From Gadus chalcogrammus (lineage: Eukaryota; Chordata; Actinopteri; Gadiformes; Gadidae), in the NCBI RefSeq assembly GCF_026213295.1, contig NC_079420.1:11800151-11864150 (forward strand): a stretch of DNA of 64,000 nucleotides. The letters run 5' to 3'. Both the position numbers and the translations under genes were made by a program. Shown in pieces: positions 28,631 to 40,757 of this stretch (positions are counted from its first letter, which is position 1; each line of letters starts with the position of its first letter). The notes below the pieces were generated by a model. It was not told the DNA's origin. It ran no database searches and saw only the letters and a program-made list of their open reading frames with translations.

Positions 28631-31600
28631 TCAAATATCAAACTTTTCTTCACAGATGAAATGGCCGTTCTCTTCGTACTCCTCACGGGTGACCACCATC
28701 TCGTCGTAGTCGGGGTCGTCAGCGAGCAGCTTCCCGCCCTCCCAGGCGTAGCCCACCGGACTGAAACACAGACGCCGTCTTTAGAACATCAGAGGAACTC
28801 TTACTTTGAAGCCATCCTCTAACACTGCTACATGTTTTAATAGCAACGTCAGAGCTACTCTTACTCTGAAACCATCCTTTAACACTGCTACATGTATTAA
28901 TAGCAACCTCAGAGGAACTCTTTGAACAACCTTCAACACGGCTTATTGTGTAATAACAACATGAGGAACTCTTACTTTGAAGCCATCCTTTAACAAGGCT
29001 CATTTTGTAACAGCAACGTCAGAGGAACTCTTACCTCGGAACAATCCAATAGTAATAAAACATTGTCTTAAATCCCAGTGCCCACATTCCCCTCCTGCTG
29101 TACCGCAGTCTCTTAACGTACTTGGGGGGCAGGAGCACCGCCACGGGGAGGTCGGCGGGGGCCAGGGCCCGGACCTCCCGCTGCACCCGCTCCCTGAATC
29201 CCGGGAACAGGCAGTTCCCCCCGGTCAGCACCAGGTTCTGGTAGAGGTGGGGCTGCATCTCTGCACACAAACACCTGCCGTCAGGCACTCACGAGTGTGT
29301 GTGGGTTTATTGTAATAGTGTGTATGAGTGTGCATTGGTGTGTGTTACTCTCTGGCATGCTACTGATGTGGGTGTGTATCGGTGTGTGTTAGAGTATATT
29401 AGTGTGGGTGCGTTACCCTCTGGCCTGCTGCGGATGGACCTGACCACGGCTTCAGGGATGTGGGTGAGTGTTTGTGTGTTGATGTGTTGTTGTTTGTTGT
29501 ATGTTGTATGTTGTTATGTTACCCGGTGGCATGCTGCTGATGGACCTGACCACCGCCTCGGGGATGCCCATCTCCTGGATGCCGATGTCTGAGGGGTGGA
29601 AGAGCGTCTCGGGCACGGCAAAGCGCTCGTTGGTCAGACGCAGGATCTGCTCGCCCGTCTTGTACTTCCCAGAGGAGAGCATGTCCTCCGGGGCCTGAGA
29701 CCACCAGGAGAGAGGAGAACATCAACAACACCACCACCAGATCCCCAGGAGGGAGGTGAGAGGACCTACCACTCTGAGAACCGACCAACACGCCCTGAGA
29801 ACCGACCAACGCGCCCTGAGAACCGACCAACGCGCCCTGAGAACCGACCAACGCGCCCTGAGAACCGACCAACACGCCCTGAGAACCGACCAACACGCCC
29901 TGAGAACCGACCAACACGTCCTGAGAACCGACCAACACGCCCTGAGAACCGACCAACACGCCCTGAGAACCGACCAACACGCCCTGAGAACCGACCAACA
30001 GGCTGGTTCCGTGCCCTCCCCGACGTCGACCTGAACAGGCCGATAGTCCTTTGAGGGATGGGTTGATATGATGGTGGTATTAATAATACAGACGGCTATC
30101 TGAACGGGCCAAAAGCACCACTAGCCTTACAGAGGGCTGCTAGCGCAAACATTTCAGAACGATAATTGACCAGGCTAGTAGCTTTATAAAACACTAATTC
30201 AACCTGCTCGTAGCTCTTACCTTACAAAGGTCTATCCGGAGAGGGCTAACTGGATGCTAGCAGCTCTTACCTTCCAGAAGCTAACTGGATGCTAGCAGCT
30301 CTTACCTTACAGAAGCCTTTTCTGATGGAGCTGAAGTCAGGAAGGACGTAGTCCCTCATCACGGTGTTAGCTTCTCCTTTCAGTCTGGAAAAGGAGCAGA
30401 CATCCCATAATACATCCCATCCTATCCCAGGTTCAGTATGTTCTCTGTGTCGTGGGGGGGGGGTCCTACTGCGCGGTCTTCATGTCCTGGTAGAAGTCCT
30501 GGGACACGTAGCAGACGTCCTCCTTCACCTGGTTGATCACATGGGTCTCGTCCATCACATGGAGCTGTCTGGGGGTACAAGGAGAAACCAGAGGGCAGGT
30601 CAACCAAACAGATATACCAGAGCTACAGCTTCAATATAAAGAGATACCAGAGATACAGCTATAACATGAAGACATACTAGAGCTACAGCTTCAATATAAA
30701 GAGATACCAGAGCTACAGCTATAACATAAAGAGATACCAGAGCTACAGCTATAACATAAAGAGATACAGCTCAACAGAACATAGAGATAAAACTTCAACA
30801 TAGAGACACCAGAGCTACAGCTTCAACGAAAAGAGATACCAGAGCTACAGCTTCAACAAAGAGATACCAGAGCTACAGCTATAACATAAAAAGATACCAG
30901 AGCTAGAGCTTCAATATAAAGAGATATCAGATCTACAGCTTCAACATAGAGAAACCAGAGCTACAGCTATAACATAAAGAGATACCAGAGCTACGGGTAT
31001 AATATAAAGAGATACCAGAATTACAGCTATAACAAAGAGATACCAGAGCTACAGCTTCAATATAAAGAGACATCAGAGCTATAATATAAAGAGATACCAG
31101 AGATACAGCTATACATAAAGAGATACCAGAGATACAGCGCAACCATAAAGAGATACCAGAGCTACAGCTTGCGTTTACCTGTATGATATGATCTCCTTGA
31201 GATGGTTAGTGAGCAGCTTCCCCCCGACGTTGAGCCTTCAAAGTAAAATCGACAGGTTGAGAGGGAGGCTGTAGTCAGATGTGGCTGTGGTCAGAGTATG
31301 TGCTGCTGCCAACCTGCAGATGCCCTTCTTCATCTTCCTCCCGCGGCAGTAGGGGGTGATGTGGGTGAAGGAGTATCCACTGTCCACCACCAGGCAGCAC
31401 AGCACCGACGGGTTCGTCTGGATGTAGTGGTGTGCACTCATGGAGCCGGCTGGAGACCAGAGGCACCACAAGACCAGTGTTAAAGAGACACATGTTAACG
31501 AGACACATGTAACCACAAGACTGGTATTAACGAGGCACATGTTAACGAGACACATGTTACAACAAGACTGGTGTTAACGAGACACATGTTAACGAGACAC

Positions 31601-34166
31601 ATGTTAACAAGACACATGTTACCACAAGACTGGTTTTAAAGAGGCACATGTTAACGAGACACATGTTAACAAGACACATGTTAACAAGACACATTTTACC
31701 ACAAGACTGGTTTTAACGAGACACATGTTACCACAAGCCCGTTGTTAACAAGAAACATGTTACCACAAGACTGGTGTTAACAATAAACATGTTCTCCCAA
31801 GACTGGTGCTATAGGGCTGGGGGTAAACAATTATTTATTAAACGATTAATCGGGCGATTATTTCATCGATTAGTCGACTAATCTAATGACTAATTGGATG
31901 GTTATCTGTTGCTCGATTAATAAAAACCATAATGTATCTCAAATAAATACCAAAAAATTCTTTATTTAACAACAGTTTTGCACGGCAAAAAACCTTCTGC
32001 TTTACACAAAATAAAATAAATAAAATAGTTTCACTGTTATACAAAATGAAAGGCCAGCCGTGCTCAAATCTGCCAGTGTGAGTGTGGCCAGTCTGGCGAG
32101 GCCAGGCCAATTTGGCCACTTGGGAGAGGTGTGCTGCTACGGTACGGGCCGCTACGGTACAGATGCTAATGAGCCGACCCGCGCAGTCGCGCACACGCAC
32201 GGCTACGCAACCTGAGCTGGATGACGTATAGTCCATGCGACGACCACGGACATAATAAAGGCGACCAGCCTTCTTTCCCATTAAACGGTAAACATATATC
32301 CAAATAAGCAACGGACTCAGCAAAGTGCGAACTGTGTTCTCTGTGTTGTTGTCCATTGTGCACGAAAATCGTCGACGGAGAAATCTGACGTCGACGAATT
32401 TTTGACGTCGACACGTCGACATCATCGACGCATCGCTACAGCTCTAAACAAAATACATGTTATCGAGACACATGTTAACGAGACACATGTTACCACAAGA
32501 ATGGTGTTAACGAGACACATGTTACCACAAGATTTGTGTTAACAAGACAGATGTTAATGAGACATGTTACCACAAGACTGGTGTTAACAAGACACATGTT
32601 ACCACAAGACTGGTGTTAACAGACGTTACAAGACAGGCATGACAAAAAGGCAGGCCTTAAAGAGACAGGCCTTAACCAGACAGGCCTTAACCAGACAGGC
32701 CTTAACGAGACAGACAGAATATTACCATTTCCTTATTTGAAGATGTACTGATTGTGTTTTTATGCACCCTGTAAGGGGAGGAGTTTCAAAGTGCATTGTG
32801 ATCGGGGCGCCTCACCGTTGATCCTGAGCACCGACTGGAACTGGTACTCCTCAAACAGGATCTCGTTCATGGACTCCTGGATGGAGGAGAAGTTGTACAG
32901 GGGCTCGCTGACGATCACGCTGGTGTCCGCAAAATCCACCTGGGGGAAGAACCACCGGATCAGCTTCTACAGTCTCCTTCCAAGAGACCTGCATCTAGCC
33001 TTGCATTCAGGGTGTTTAGCAGACGCTTTTATCCAAAGCGACTTACAATAAGTCAATTTGTCAGCAAAGTCAAGGTGAACCCGGAACAAGTGAGTCATGA
33101 GTCTACCTGCAAGCCCATCACCCTTCTGCAACCTCCCCACCTCTCCCCCTACAGAACCCAGCGACTTGGCAGCCCACAGGGGAGCTGATTCACTGGGATG
33201 CAGACGCTCACCTTCATCAGCTCCTTCCCAAACAGGTGGTCCCACACCTTCCGCTGTACATCCCAGTTGACGAGGTAACCCTGGGGACAGAACCAGAGTG
33301 TCACACCACACCGCCCTGTACCGTTGACACCGGCAGCCCCCGGACCTTAACCTTTGACCTCACCTTCTGGAAGGGCAGGATGTAGAAGAGCCCCGAAGGA
33401 TCTTTGATCTCGTCCAGCTGGTTGGCCGTGAACGTCTTCAGGCGCGACGTCTTGGAACGGAACTGACAGTTCGGGACGACGCTGCGAGGAGCAACTGGCT
33501 TCAGGGTTGGCTTATGTGACAGTTTTAAAAGACGGGATAAGTTCTATTTATAAAGACTGTTGGTTAAATATTTTATTCTTTTTTCTCCTGTTCTCATCAT
33601 AACATAACCTCATCTCACCATCACCTCATCAAAACATAACCTTATCTCAACATCAACTCATCATAACATAACCTCATCTCAACATCACCTCATCATAACA
33701 TAACCTCATCTCACCAACACCTCATAACCTCATCTCACCATCACCTCATCATAACATAACCTCATCTCACCAACACCTCATCATAACATAACCTCATCTC
33801 ACCATCACCTCATCATAACATAACCTCATCTCACCAACACCTCATCATAACATAACCTCATCTCACCATCACCTCATCATAACATAACCTCATCTCAACA
33901 TCACCTCATCATAACATAACCTTATCTCACTATCACCTCATCATAACATAACCTCATCTCACCATCACCTCATCATAACATAACCTCATCTCACCATCAC
34001 CTCATCATAACATTTCCTCATCTTCCCATCCCCTCTGACGCCTGAGTAGTTCTTCACAAAGGACCCTGCGCGGGGAGGGACCGGAAGAGGTTAGTTACCT
34101 GAGGCTCTGGTGGCTGTAGCCGATCTTCGCTGTGTACGCTCCGTTGTCCAACACTAAAGTAGACAT
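28631..34166 (-). CDS. actr6: Actin-related protein 6
   Basis: ARP6 is a nuclear actin-fold subunit of SRCAP/SWR1-type remodellers, which deposit H2A.Z. Eleven exons in transcript order: 34099-34166 (MSTLVLDNGAYTAKIGYSHQ), 33364-33481, 33212-33281, 32816-32939, 31314-31449, ~31178-31234, 30470-~30572, 30306-30386, 29523-29695, 29122-29260 and 28631-28760. Diagnostic segments are VPNCQFRSKTSRLKTFTANQ, KGYLVNWDVQRKVWDHLFGK, SSIQESMNEILFEEYQFQ, CCLVVDSGYSFTHITPYCRG, SDIGIQEMGIPEAVV, LVLTGGNCLFPGFRERV and EEYEENGHFICEEKFDI, which follow vertebrate ACTR6 collinearly. The phosphate-loop and LTGGN actin-fold motifs are intact. All checked junctions keep frame (for example LRIN|AGSMS and PPN|PVGYAW), giving about 396 residues, the family length. 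Confidence 0.97.
28790..29035. repeat. Minisatellite, ~62-bp unit in the last actr6 intron
   Basis: Four copies of agaggaactcttactttgaa then gccatcctttaacactgct, diverging towards 28930. Each keeps a gtaagag-like word on the transcribed strand. Confidence 0.82.
29410..29460 (-). repeat. Partial duplicate of an actr6 exon end
   Basis: The minus strand reads IPEAVVRSIRSRPEG followed by a gtaac donor, a diverged copy of the end of exon 29523-29695 (IPEAVVRSISSMPPG). It lies in the intron about 110 bp downstream. It has no obvious acceptor of its own, so it is probably not used. Confidence 0.7.
29765..30002. repeat. Minisatellite, 21-bp unit
   Basis: About 11 almost identical copies of cctgagaaccgaccaacacg between two actr6 exons. 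The period is a multiple of three, so open frames are artefacts. Confidence 0.95.
30210..30312. repeat. Tandem copies of an actr6 splice-donor region
   Basis: Three copies of gctagcagctcttaccttac with an agaagc-like tail, the last being the genuine donor of exon 30306-30386 (minus strand gtaagagctgctagc). Confidence 0.78.
30600..31172. repeat. Minisatellite, 30-bp unit
   Basis: Nearly 20 copies of agagataccagagctacagc then tataacataa in an actr6 intron. Confidence 0.93.
31455..31812. repeat. Minisatellite, ~32-bp unit (left of hAT element)
   Basis: Copies of aacgagacacatgttaccac then aagactggtgtt. The same array continues at 32455-32720, so it was split by the element at 31813-32445. Confidence 0.9.
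31813..32445. mobile_element. Non-autonomous hAT-like element
   Basis: The left end tagggctgggg and right end, read inward, tagagctgtagcg form short imperfect TIRs. Subterminal attagtcgactaat and gtcgacgtcaaaaattcgtc motifs are typical of fish ZBED-type hAT ends. An open frame on the minus strand (31883-32425) starts MDNNTEN-like but has no recognised transposase domain. Confidence 0.72.
32455..32722. repeat. Minisatellite, ~32-bp unit (right of hAT element)
   Basis: Continuation of the acatgttaccacaagactgg array, ending in ttaaccagacaggcc variants. Confidence 0.88.
33005..33200. mobile_element. Fish dispersed repeat with gcagacgcttttatccaaag core
   Basis: gtttagcagacgcttttatc then caaagcgacttacaataagt is a core repeated widely in fish genomes, often as a SINE tail. 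It lies in an actr6 intron. Confidence 0.7.
33595..34025. repeat. Minisatellite, 32-bp unit
   Basis: About 13 copies of ctcatcataacataacctca then tctcaccatcac in the first actr6 intron. Confidence 0.94.
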
Positions 34167-34270
34167 AATTAAACAACTAGAAGAGTAAAGTAGAGAACAT
34201 CAGCTCCATCTCGGCCTGCGGTGCTGCGATTTATGTTTCCGCCATTCGTGTTGGTCACGTGCTACGATCC
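34167..34270 (-). promoter_or_regulatory. actr6: Candidate actr6 promoter: E-box and CCAAT box
   Basis: Within about 110 bp upstream of the actr6 ATG lie a CACGTG E-box (near 34256) and a ccaat word (near 34272). No TATA box is seen. The rest of the spacer to 34808 shows no gene. Confidence 0.5.
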
Positions 34271-34808
34271 GACCAATGAGATGGCAGAGCGATTACTCGG
34301 CAAAATGAACCCGTGTGGGAACGAGTCCCGGGACTTCAGTTCCGTCAACTCGGCCAATTCAATTAAATTTGAGGACTCCTCGGATTTAGAGCGAGACAAG
34401 AAAATAGCCACGACAAAAAAAACCTTAATTGGAACTTGACTTTTCATTAGCTGAGGGCTGTCAATCAAATTAGACTTTTAATTAACAATGATGCATCAGA
34501 GCCAAATATAAACAAATTATTTATATAATCCTTTAGCCTCAAGCACCAATACAAATACATTTTCACTTGAGCCTAGCTCAGTACATATATGAAAACATTT
34601 TACATCCAATAAATACTTGGAATTAAACAAAACATTTTTATCCAATAGGAATTTCCATAAGTAAGCCAACATTGCCCCTTTAATTATCGACTTCAACTAT
34701 ATCCAAAAGCAGACTGATTCACATTCCTCCATACCATAGCTCCCCCCTGACTTAATTTACAGATACTAAACATTGAATAATGTTCTCGTTTCATTGAGAA
34801 ATGTTCTT

Positions 34809-37800
34809 CTATTCATGGAACAGAGGAATACAGCCATCCATCTGGAGCATCTCCGGCCAGCCGTCGTACTTATTTGTCTCTTGGTTGTTCTTCATGTGCT
34901 GAAAGAAACAGTGGAGCTCTATTAGTACAGGAAGCAGAAAGCTCTATGCCAGACTACAAGTTCTTACAGGAAGTTCTATCCCAGACTACAAGCTCTGACA
35001 GGAAGCTCTAACTGAGACTACAAGCTCTAACAGGAAGTTATATTCCAGAACACAAGCTCTAACAAGAAGTGAGGTCATACAAAATCTTACCTTTTCAAAT
35101 CTACCTTTGGCTACATCTCCTTTTCCTCCAACAAACACCCAGGTGTCCCGGAACCCCAGCGCCTTGATCGAAGTGCTGCCTAGTCCCTCTATCAAACTCC
35201 TGGCCTCGGCTGTTAACCTGCAGAGAGAGGGGAGCGTGTCTATGTTCCCCGGGTCCTATGTTCCCCAGGTCCTATGTTCCCCTCTTTGTATGAGACTGGG
35301 GAACATAGGACCCTTTTTAAAATAAAAGGGTTCTACGTTCCCCGGTCTGTTACTTTTTCCACCATTACTGCCAAATTCCGGCCGAGATAACTACCATAGC
35401 CAACTACCATATTATATTATATGCTATTATATAAAGAACTCCGGGAATCGCAAACGGCAACAATCACTTTATCCTCAATGCTGCAGTTCACCCCGGACTG
35501 CACTGCACTGAGTTGGCCGGTTGAACGCTGATTGGCTGTTACGTTACACATGTCAATCAGTGGCCACGCTGTTGAACGCCAATTGGCTGTCATCACGCGA
35601 ATGTCGCGTCAAAGTTTAAATATTTTTAGAGATTGATAGATTGCAGGGAACATAGGACCCTTTTCCCAGTAAAGGGTCCTATGTTCCCCGCTTTTCCCAA
35701 AAAGGGTCCTATGCTCCCCGGTATGTATGGCTACAGGGGAACATAGGACCCTTTTTGGGAAAAATGGGGAACATAGGGATGACCCCAGAGAGGGACCGAC
35801 ACCTAACTAGTCTGTTGAGGAAGTCACTTCAAATAAGGATCCTTGCTGAAAATGAAAGCATAGTTGGCATCAGTACTTGATAACTAGTCATTTACTAGCT
35901 TGATAACTAGTAATTTACTAGCTTGATGACTAGTCATACATTAACTTAATAACTACTCCTACACTAGCTTGATTACTAGTGGTTTCCCAGCTTGATAAAT
36001 AGTGGTTTCCGAGCTTGTTAACTAGTCGTATTCTAGCTTGATAACTAGTCGTTTCCTAGCTTGATAACTAGGCCTTTCTTAGCTTGATATCTAGTCCTTC
36101 CCTAGTTTGTTATCTAGACATTACTTGGTGGCTGGATCGTCGTAGCTGGCCATCAGGACGATGTTCCCCTTCTCTAGCCCCTGGAGGACCTCGATGAGAG
36201 GTTGAACGTCTGAGGGAGAGGAGCAGCAGGTCAGGGGGAGGAGGAGGAGGTTCTAGACGGCCTCACCTGCTCTGGAGCAGAGTCTTCATGTACATACCTC
36301 CACTATACATGTCATAGTGTCCAAGCTTGACCACCTGCAAAGTCCTCCCTGTTTCAGAAACACAATCATCTTTGAGCTCTTTAACTCGTAGTCACTCCTT
36401 CGTGATGAACCACAACATTCACCCATGAAACATAACATGTCCCTCTGACACACGACCATACCAACATTAACCCATGAATCATAACATGTCCCCCTGACAC
36501 ACGACCACACCAACCTTAACACATGAATCATAACATGTCCCCCTGACACACGACCACACCAACCTTAACACATGAATCATCACATGTCCCCCTGACACAC
36601 GACCATACCAACATTAACCCATGAATCATCACATGTCCCCCTGACACGCAACCATACCAACATTAACCCATGAATCATAACATGTCTCCCTGACACACGA
36701 CCATACCAACATTAACACATGAACCATAACAATTTTCCCTGACACGCGACCACACCAACATTAACACATGAATCATCACATGTCTCCCTGACACTCGACC
36801 ACACCAACGATAACCCATGGTTCATGACATGTTTCCCTTACCCCAACATTAACACATCACTATTAACAAACCCCCGCGGTCCACTGCGGGGTCAGAGCTC
36901 ATAACCTGCCGTTTAGAACCACCAGGTTGAGCCCCACTCCAGCGTTGTTCTGGACGGAGCCGAGAACCCTGCAGGCAGAGAGCAGAGCGGTCAGATGTCT
37001 GGGCAACCGCAGGATCAACTTCCAGAGTTGGTCTCTGCTCACATTCTGTTCTGGATGCAGATCTTAGGCGCGACGACGTTGGCCGCTCCGCTGGAGATGG
37101 AGAAGCTGAAGGTTCCAGCTGGACAGACCTTCAGACCGCAGGACCTCACTGTAGAGAGAGGTCACATGAGTAACCTCACTGTAGACACACGTCACATGAC
37201 TAACCCCACTGCAGACACACGTCACATGACTAACCCCACTGTAGAGAGAGGTCACATGACTAACCCCACTGTAGAGAGAGGTCACATGACCAACCCCACT
37301 GTAGACACACGTCACATGACTAACCCCACTGTAGAGAGTTCACAAGACTAACCCCACTGTAGAGAGTTCACATGACTTACCCCACTGTAGAGACGTCACA
37401 TGACTAACCCCACTCTAGAGATACACGTCACATTACTAACCCCACTGCAGAGAATTGTCACATGACTAACCCCACTGTAGGCACAGGTCTCATGGCTATA
37501 ACCCTAATACTGGAGCCCTCAGTCTTATTAATGTTGTTATGATAATGAATCGTCTCAATTAGACAGTATATACTCTCCCCGTCTAATGACGACTTTGGTT
37601 TAATTTACTTACATTTCAGTACCTTCACTGTGACACCCTGAATTCCCATCTGGGACCGACTAAGTATCCTGTCATCTTAACTGAGTTGATTAGGGTTGAC
37701 CTACCTTTACTTTGAGATGGTGTAGCCGGAAACTCCTTAGGCTTCAGATAATCACCTATGAACAGGAAAACATGGGGTCAGAGCAGGCCAGCCAATCAGG

Positions 37801-39221
37801 GACCAGGACAACATGAGGTCAGAGCAGGCCAGCAAAACAGGGACTAGGACAACATGAGGTCAGAGCAGGCCAGCCAATCAGGGGCCAGGACAACATGAGG
37901 TCAGAGCAAGCCAGACAATCAGGGGCCAGGACAACATGAGGTCAGAATAGGCCAGCCAATCAGAGCCCAGGACAACATGAGGTCAGAGCAGGCCAGCCAA
38001 TCAGAGCCCAGGACAACATGAGGTCAGAGCAGGCCAGCCAATCAGGGACCAGGATGCAGGGCGACATGCTGTGGGGCAGAATGTAGGAGTTGTACCGTCT
38101 AGCGTGATGCTGTAGGAAGTGTTCTTGAGGATGACGAGGGCAACAAGGAGGAAGACGAGCAGGCCACCGGCATACTGAAGAATCCCTTGAAGCAGAAAGG
38201 GGCATCGTTAGCATCGCTAGCGCCGGCTAGCTTCTCATTAGCGCTGGCCCGTGATTAAACACTAGGGTAGCATCACGTCGTACTTTAGGTTTACATGATT
38301 TTCAGATGAGTTCTCCAAGGAACGCAGAACGTTAGGACGTAGTGAACAGACTGGTCCATCACAGTGCATCTCTTATCACAAACACACCCACACCCAAACA
38401 CACACACACACACCCCAGACCCACACACCCACACACACAGACACCCACACACCCACAACCACACATACACCCACACCCAGACACCCCCCCCCACACCCAC
38501 ACACTTACCTTTCATTGCCTGGCTTGTCTTCAAGTATTTTCCTCCTAAAAGCCAGAGTCAACATTCATTCTTTAATATTGACAGAATGCTACAAGCTGTA
38601 CCAACCTGTTTCTAGCTCTGCCTACCTGTACTCCACAGGCAGGCAGAGGTAGATGATTAGATGATGGATAGATTGACAAGTAAAAACTGTTGTAGGGTAC
38701 CGTAATCACGCGGTCGATTAGGGTTGAGCAGGCGTGCATGGCAGTGGCATTTTAATTTTAAAATATGTGTTTGCAGATGCATTGATTTAAATAGCCTACA
38801 ACTTATTACCGCTGTATCAGCTGTTCTTTCACAAATAATTTAACCAACCATAAAAGGAGATTCTGTTTTGGAAGGCTGGGATATAGCGTACTTTGCTGGA
38901 GTTTACTATTGTTATTATTATTTTTACGCATGGCATAGCAGGCGGGCATGGCAGTTGCATTTTAACATCTTTATTTAAAATGCTTTACCAGATTACCGTC
39001 CCACATGAAGATGATCAAAGCCAACCGTGTAACAAGCGGGCAGGTGGCTACCCTCTCCTACCATTTCCAATATTGACATAAGCCAGGCTTAGTAACAGAC
39101 AGAAACCAGCATCCGGGGAGACATCAAATTACAGCCTTCATTCACACATCCTCTTAAACGATAAATGACAAAACGTAAAAAAAAATTAGATAAAGAACTG
39201 ACCCATTTTAACAGCCGGCAT
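34809..39221 (-). CDS. FAM3-family cytokine-like protein, probable secreted or type II membrane protein
   Basis: FAM3 proteins are small secreted, GG-domain signalling proteins (FAM3A-D). Ten exons: 39203-39221 (MPAVKM), ~38512-38544, ~38090-38190, ~37703-37755, ~37044-37150, ~36908-36970, ~36298-36350, ~36124-36210, ~35093-35218 and 34809-34898. The start splices in frame as [26 protein letters not shown]. Next comes a hydrophobic segment, [17 protein letters not shown], fitting a signal anchor. The globular part has [77 protein letters not shown], then [20 protein letters not shown] and CIPLFHE. The conserved cysteines and the DGWPE..GCIP tail are FAM3 hallmarks. About 225 residues fits the family. 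Assignment among A-D is not possible by eye. Confidence 0.92.
35219..35785. mobile_element. Foldback element built from gggtcctatgttcccc words
   Basis: At both ends, direct and inverted copies of gggtcctatgttccccg alternate (35240-35345 and 35640-35780), with non-repetitive sequence between. They can fold into several alternative hairpins. It lies in a FAM3 intron, and no coding sequence was found. Confidence 0.8.
35875..36120. repeat. Minisatellite, agcttgataactagt type
   Basis: About ten ~24-bp copies of agcttgataactagtcgttt abut FAM3 exon 36124-36210. Confidence 0.9.
36410..36845. repeat. Minisatellite, 49-bp unit
   Basis: About nine copies of cacacgaccataccaacatt then aacccatgaatcataacatg in a FAM3 intron. 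Confidence 0.93.
37150..37495. repeat. Minisatellite, 30-bp unit
   Basis: About eleven copies of cactgtagagagaggtcaca then tgactaaccc abut FAM3 exon ~37044-37150. Confidence 0.93.
37775..38050. repeat. Minisatellite, ~42-bp unit, shared with the FAM3 pseudo-copy
   Basis: Copies of aacatgaggtcagagcaggc then cagccaatcaggg. The same unit is present at 51660-51750 next to the duplicated FAM3 exon. Confidence 0.9.
38380..38505. repeat. Imperfect ca/ccacac tract
   Basis: Irregular cacaccc-rich sequence in a FAM3 intron, abutting the small exon near 38512. Confidence 0.85.
38764..38940. repeat. Dispersed repeat, copy 1 (matches 47089-47278)
   Basis: gcagatgcattgatttaaat through tttacgcatggcatag is almost identical to 47089-47278, apart from a ~13-bp insertion there. 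Copy 1 is bracketed by two direct copies of a gcatggcagtggcatttta word (near 38738 and 38946). Confidence 0.88.
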
Positions 39222-39934
39222 GATGTATCTCTGTGGTAGCGCTGTCGTTGTAGCCCTCTATGCGTGGAGCTTCCTCAATGCCGGGAAGAGAAAGACTAGC
39301 CATCCTTGGCTGCTCCGACTGGTTGAACACGAAGTTCCTGTTATAAAGGACCCGCCTAGAGTCAACCTTTGATTGCAGAGAAACATTGGAGCAGCTGGGA
39401 AACAAAGCAGTCAGTGGAGTTACCGTAGATTAATAATTAACGATCACACAAGGAAGTGTGGAGTGTGTGTTAAAGCAGCTGTCAGCACACACTCAGAGAG
39501 ACTGGCAGAACATTACAGCTCCTGCTGTGTGTATTATAAACCCAACCTCATCGTTAAACCCAGAGCCTCTTCTGGAGGAGCCACTGGCCGGAGGGGAACA
39601 AGGGAGCTGGTTACAAAGACCATTTCTCCGGAGTACAGCTCCAGCTTTGTTCTGTGACAGGGAGCTGCTTCAGCAGGGGACTGAGACCAGCATTCATATC
39701 ACACCACATTCAGCGTTTACAAAGACAGAAACAAAAGACAGAACGTCAGCGAGCATGCCATGCTGAGAAGATCTGCTACCCCACCTCTTCTCACTCTTGT
39801 GTCTTCAGAGGTGAGAAAGTCAGAGGGCGGTGACGGAATATCATTCACTTAGAGCTGACAGGAGGCTCTAACGTTTCAACAAATAACTGACATTATATGC
39901 TCTTCAAGAGCTTCTTCTATAACATATTAGGACT
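39222..39934. other. FAM3 upstream region, nothing recognised
   Basis: Sequence immediately upstream of the FAM3 start, presumably holding its promoter. No TATA box, CpG-rich block or exon was convincing. Confidence 0.4.
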
Positions 39935-40757
39935 GCTGAATCAGAGGTTCTGCTGTAACACAGTAGGACTGCTGGACCAGAGGACCTGCTGTAACACAGT
40001 AGGACTGCTGGGCCAGAGGTTATATTAAAGGCACCCAGTGCAACTTTATGTAAACATTCAATGAAAAATAAACATTCAATTTCTAGTCTTTTTTACACGT
40101 AGTAAGTTTCAATAACTCCATACCATTACATATCGACATTCAAGGAGCAAAGATGAGACGTCGCTGTGTGGTGAGAACTGATAGAAAATCGTAAACAACA
40201 ACAATCGCCGGTGGGGAGAAGCCATTTTTCCATTGACTGGAAGCCTGCTTTATTTATTGTAGGTTACAAAAAATAAAGAAAATGGCAGGATTGTTGTTGT
40301 TATCGATTTTCTATCAGTTCTCACCACACAACGACGTCTCATCTTTGTTGCTTGAATGTCGGTATGTAATGGTATGGAGTTATTGAAACTTACTACGTGT
40401 AAAAAAGACTAGAAATTGAATGTTTATTTTTAAGCCTCGAAAGTTGCACTGGGTGCCTTTAACCATTAGGACTGGTGAATCAGAGGTTCTGCTGTAACAC
40501 AGTAGGACTGCTGGACAGGAGGTCCTGCTGTAACCAAGTAGGACTGCTGATTCAGAGGTTCTGCTGTAACACAGTAGGACTGCTGGGTCAGAGGTTCTGC
40601 TGTAACACAGTAGGACTGCTGGGTCAGAGGTTCTGCTGTAACACAGTAGGACTGCTGGGTCAGAGGTTCTGCTGTAACACAGTAGGACTGCTGGGTCAGA
40701 GGTTCTGCTGTAACACAGTAGGACTGCTGGGTCAGAGGTTCTGCTGTAACACAGTAG
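39935..40757. repeat. Minisatellite, 36-bp unit, interrupted (left half)
   Basis: Copies of gtaggactgctgggtcagag then gttctgctgtaacaca at 39935-40020 and 40463-40757, continuing at 50165-50282 and 50693-50730. Three mobile elements split what was one array. Confidence 0.94.
40029..40458. mobile_element. TTAA-flanked foldback MITE
   Basis: TTAA occurs at 40025-40028 and 40459-40462. The ends aggcacccagtgcaacttt and agttgcactgggtgcct are inverse complements, and complementarity continues inward for about 180 bp per arm. A TTAA duplication is typical of piggyBac-type integration, and no transposase is present. Confidence 0.92.

Noticed and set aside
33595..34025. CRISPR-like regular repeats
   Set aside because: The units are contiguous with no unique spacers, sit in an intron of a vertebrate gene, and no cas genes exist here.
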